Of a stretch of 64,000 nt of DNA, positions 56,094 through 64,000 are shown piece by piece. This DNA comes from Lampris incognitus. Taxonomy: Eukaryota > Chordata > Actinopteri > Lampriformes > Lampridae. The position numbers were made by a program, and so were the translations under genes. A model generated the notes under the pieces. That model was not told the DNA's origin and searched no databases. It was given only the letters and a program-made list of their open reading frames with translations. Within the stretch, counting starts at the first letter, position 1; every line of letters begins with the position of its first letter. The stretch lies in NCBI RefSeq assembly GCF_029633865.1, contig NC_079215.1:49153343-49217342 (forward strand). The letters are read 5' to 3'.

Positions 56094-56448
56094 GGCAGCA
56101 CGGTGGCTCAGTGGTTAGCGCTGTTGCCTCACAGCAAGAAGGTCTTGGGTTCGAACCCCAGGCCGTCCCAGGTCCTTCCTGTGTGGAGTTTGTATGTTCT
56201 CCCTTGTGTCTGCGTAGGTTTCCTCCGGGTCCTCTGGTTTCCTCCCACCATCAAAAAGACACGCATGTTAGGGTTAATCTCTTGTCTGTGCCCCTGAGCA
56301 AGGCAATAGAAAGAAGACAACTGGAGTTGGTCCCCGGGTGCTGCAGCTGCCCACTGCTCCTGTGCAATAGGATGAGTTAAATGCAGAAGACCAATTTTGA
56401 TTGCAAGAATACGATGGCAAATAAAGTGGCTTTCATTTCATTTCATTA
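56094..56448 (+). repeat. SINE family U (S-like head, different tail), copy 1
   Basis: A-box-like TGGCTCAGTGG, B-box GGTTCGAACCC (56148-56158), body with CATGTTAGGGTTAATCTCTT and tail AAATAAAGTGGCTTTCATTT. The head matches family S but the tail differs and resembles a LINE 3' end. Confidence 0.88.
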
Positions 56449-56607
56449 CATTAACACCAGGGGTCAATCAAGCGCCCGTAACCTATTCCTACTACCCCAT
56501 ATGGCAGCAACGCACAGCCCTGCTAGTTAGCGCCCACTGCAGGAACATACACTTGAAACCTCCTTCTCCGTCCTTCGATGAAACTGTCCGTTACAAAGAC
56601 CAATGGC

Positions 56608-56943
56608 GGGCGTCTGGGTGGCGTGGCTGTCTATTCCGCTGCCTATCAACACGGGGATCGGCGGTTCGAATCCCCGAGTTGGTAGGGCGTCCCTACAGAA
56701 GGGTGGGCAGCCGAAAGAGGGTGTGCGTCCTGGTCGCCGCACTAGCGCCGCCTCTGGTCGGTCGGGGCGCCTGTTCGAGGAGGAACTGGGGGAAATAGAT
56801 AGATTCTCCCACGCGCTACGTCCCCCCGGCGAAACACGTCACTCTCAGGCGAAAAGAAGCGGCCAGCGACTCCACATGTATAGGAGGAGGCATGTGGTAG
56901 TCTGCGGCCCTCCCCGGATCGGCGGAGGGGGGTGGAGCAGCGT
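56608..56943 (+). repeat. SINE family T, copy 6, 3'-truncated
   Basis: GGGCGTCTGGGTGGCGTGGC, B-box GGTTCGAATCC (56662-56672); lacks the last 60 bp of the family. Confidence 0.85.
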
Positions 56944-57380
56944 CTGGTCTGAACAGGTACAGGTTCACATTGGGCGGCGTCTTTCGCACTGAAGTGAGAA
57001 AGAATGGCGGATCGTGCGACGTGCATCTCGTCTCCGTAGCACCCAGTTGAACGCAGCGCAACATTGCATATTTACATCATTGTTTCGATCACCCTGATTG
57101 TTATTTTGTCAATATTTGTCACACAACTTCTTGTTTAACAGAGACGTGGCGAACAGGGGGAGATTGCTCGGGCGAGCACCAACTTCCCCGCCGGCACCGC
57201 CATGTTTGTTGACGTCATGAGAAACAGACAACCTCCTACGTAATGCTACGTAATGCCCCCTCTTCTTCGTCGTGATTGGTCGACTGATAAAATAAAAAAA
57301 AGAGGCAGTTTGCGTCACAGCGCTTTTCCGTTAAAGTTAAGCCGTTCTCAGCGAGTATTTAATGTAGAAACGGAGATTAA
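56944..57380 (+). promoter_or_regulatory. Possible promoter region upstream of L2 remnant
   Basis: Fairly CG-rich for this window; has a perfect palindromic TGACGTCA (CRE type, 57211-57218), a reversed CCAAT box (GATTGG, 57274-57279) and an A-rich TATA-like GATAAAATAAA at 57286. It might serve the tetraspanin 2 kb downstream, but no transcript evidence exists and it may be part of a repeat. Confidence 0.3.
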
Positions 57381-57384
57381 AATC

Positions 57385-59200
57385 CACCAGATGTGAACAC
57401 ACCCGAACGCCAGCAGCCCTCTCCTGTGGCTTTTCTTTCTCTCTCGGCTCTGACTCATTCCACCCTCCTGGAAATACACTCCACCTTCATTCCCTCTCCC
57501 TCCAACCTCTTTAGAGCGTCACACTGGCTCTATTACTCAACCAGTGAAGCTCCTACCCTTTGTTCTCTTCAAGACCCCCTGGTCAGCTTTGAGACTTTAT
57601 CGAGAAGATTAACAAGTTGCTTCATTCCCTGTCCGGGGATGGTATATCATTGCTCGTCCCCAGTGATTTTAATATCCTCTGACTTCCTCTTCTGTGATGT
57701 GTTGCTTATACCTCACAGTTACACATGGCTGTGCACACATCTGGCCGCCACTGTGTCCTGTTTTCTATTTTCTTCCCACCCGGGACCTTTACTCCCCCTG
57801 CCCTTTTCACCTTCTGACGCAACCTCACTCCCAATCTCCCTCTAGCCTATCAGCTCCGGCGTCCTTGAACCTTCCTCATATGCAAGACTTAACTGCTCTT
57901 GATACTGACTTTGCAGCTGATATCGGCGCCCAGTACTTGACATTTTTGCCCTCTTGTCACTCAGCTATCTCAAACAGCACCCCTATGCTCGTGGCTCATT
58001 GATCTTCTGAGGGAGGATAGGGCCAGGATCCCAGCAGCTGAGAGGAAATGCCACAAGAAGAAAGAAGAAGAAAGCCATTTTATTTTGTCATTGTACAGTT
58101 GTACAGTTACAATGAAATTTGTTCTCAGCACTTAAGCCATCTTATTGTATAGCAGCAGTAGGCAGCTGCAGTGCCCGGGGACCGACTCCAGTTCTTTATT
58201 TCCATTGCCTTGCTCGGGGGCACACACAGGAGTATTAGCCCTAACATGCATGTCTTTTTGATGGAAGGAATCCCACACAGACACGGAGAGAACATGCAAA
58301 CTCCACACAGAAAGGACCTGGGACAGCCTGGGTTTCGAACCCAGGACCTTCTTGCAGTGCTAACCACTGGGTCACCACACACAAGTCTAGAGAAAACAAA
58401 GATCTGTTACATAGTCGATCACTCCCATTCCCTTTCTCTACACATATGCAACCTTCCTCAAAACTGCCTACTACTAACATCACCCAGAACACCAACTTTA
58501 CTGCTGGTGCACCCAGGGGCAGTTCATATTAACAGCCACACTCCTGCTCACCCTTTTTGTTTTACCTCCTATAGACTTCTGTCTGTGCCTGCTAGGTCGA
58601 CTATTCTCTCACATGGCCCCAAAATGATGGAGTAAACTCCCAGCCTGCATTAAACCGACTGTCTCACTTATGTCCTTCAAGAAAGGCCTAAAACCTTTGC
58701 TCTCCCAGGCCTACCTTAATCATTGGCCCCTAAGCAAGATTTCTAAACAAACGTGGCACTTTCCAGCTAATAAGAACCATCTCATGCTATTACTGGCATT
58801 GGCTATTACTGTTGTGTCCATATTAATTTAGACACCGTTATTATTGGTGTCCACAGTTGTGCCCTTCTTCTACTTCCACTTGACATCTTATGCACTTTTG
58901 ACAATAATACGTCTGTTATACTGATGTTATACTTATATGTAGCAATATGGATCTACCTTGTATTTTGATTTTCCTATTCGCCACCTATTTATGACCTAAG
59001 GCGTACTTAAGCTAAATAAAGCACATAACATGACACGCATTGTTGGGTATGATATGATTACTATATACTGCTACTCGTACTTCATATAGTAATACTGTGA
59101 CGTAATTACTTGAATTTTTCTGCTAATTGCTTAGTGTCTTGGAAGTTGCTTTGAACAAAAGCATAAATAAAAGCATAAATGTAAATGAAAATGTTCAGAA
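57385..59200 (+). mobile_element. L2-clade LINE, heavily decayed, split by a SINE
   Basis: Fragments in several frames: endonuclease-like SDFNI near 57660-57675; DLLREDRARIPAAERKCHKK (58001-58060) after the endonuclease; then, beyond the SINE, FKKGLK-like and AYL C-terminal motifs (58590-58720). The end near 59140-59200 (GAAGTTGCTTTGAACAAAAG, AAATGTAAATG) is a degraded L2 3' tail. RT centre missing. Confidence 0.6.
58076..58378 (-). repeat. SINE family U, copy 2, antisense
   Basis: Reverse of 56094-56448: TTTATTTTGTCATTGTACA at the left, GGGTTTCGAACCCAGGACC near 58328-58348 and CCACTGGGTCACCAC at the right. Confidence 0.88.
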
Positions 59201-59263
59201 GTGATTATGTAAAGTAACATTTACTTTTTTTTGTAAAGTGAAACCACAGCTACAAAGGTCAAG

Positions 59264-63757
<4,494 letters not shown>

Positions 63758-64000
63758 TGTGTCCGGTTTGTTACAAACCCCGATAACAGTCACATGTCAT
63801 GGCAGCACTTACACTTTTTGGAACCAGTCAATACTGCCCGTACTAGACTGGGAAAATTCACATTCAGTTTACTTTTCAGCTATTTATTGTAAATATAAAT
63901 CAAAACTTATGAAATTGGTTAAGTTTTTCATATTCATGTATACCAGGATATAAGAACCTTTTATGAACTGTTTTCAGTAATTATATTTTCAGACAGTTCT

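Noticed and set aside
57190-57300. CRE and CCAAT motifs as a firm tetraspanin promoter
   Set aside because: Single short motifs, 2 kb from the gene with a decayed LINE between. Kept only as a low-confidence regulatory feature.

Overview
This is a repeat-dense stretch of a ray-finned (teleost) fish genome. The evidence is spliced vertebrate genes with GT-AG introns, tRNA-derived SINEs and L2/RTE/Nimb LINE 3' ends of types common in teleosts, a BEL/Pao and a Ty3/gypsy LTR element, a Penelope-like element and a hAT transposon. I cannot name the species.

Three cellular genes lie head to tail on the + strand: (1) pld6 (mitochondrial phospholipase D/Zucchini type), three coding exons in 25074-27411, 208 aa; (2) a Rab3 GTPase, best matched to rab3d, four coding exons in 37038-53104, 224 aa, with introns of about 10.1, 4.1 and 1.2 kb full of transposons; (3) a tetraspanin of TSPAN1/TSPAN16 type, seven coding exons in 59264-63757, 251 aa. 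A Rab3D gene beside a tetraspanin recalls the human RAB3D-TSPAN16 neighbourhood on chromosome 19p13 (from memory, not checked here). A CpG-rich block at about 28790-29450 is the best candidate for the rab3d promoter and non-coding first exon.

Layout. 1-7370: BEL/Pao element lacking its integrase, split by a complete Ty3/gypsy provirus-like insertion (2529-6818, minus strand, 4-bp target duplication) just before the BEL 3' LTR. 7370-16600: Nimb/I-type LINE pieces, a Penelope-like element with a GIY-YIG domain between 445-bp inverted arms (12716-13790), and unrecognised sequence. 17050-24835: two RTE-type LINEs in antisense, with L2 LINEs and a SINE between them. 24956-28460: pld6. 28530-36430: pentanucleotide satellite, CpG island, fold-back repeat, SINEs, and an antisense L2 split by a SINE. 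37026-53700: rab3d with a hAT transposon (38880-41409, perfect 8-bp duplication), L2 and SINE copies in intron 1, and in intron 2 a TTAA-flanked MITE (47617-50252) opened by later insertions. 56090-59200: SINEs and a decayed L2. 59264-64000: tetraspanin, with a CT tract of about 128 bp before exon 2 and a SINE abutting the exon 7 splice acceptor.

The three host genes do different jobs: piRNA processing and lipid cleavage at mitochondria, regulated exocytosis, and membrane scaffolding. Nothing suggests a shared pathway. I found no convincing undescribed system. The most informative signals are nested insertions that give a relative chronology, and places where repeats sit at splice sites.
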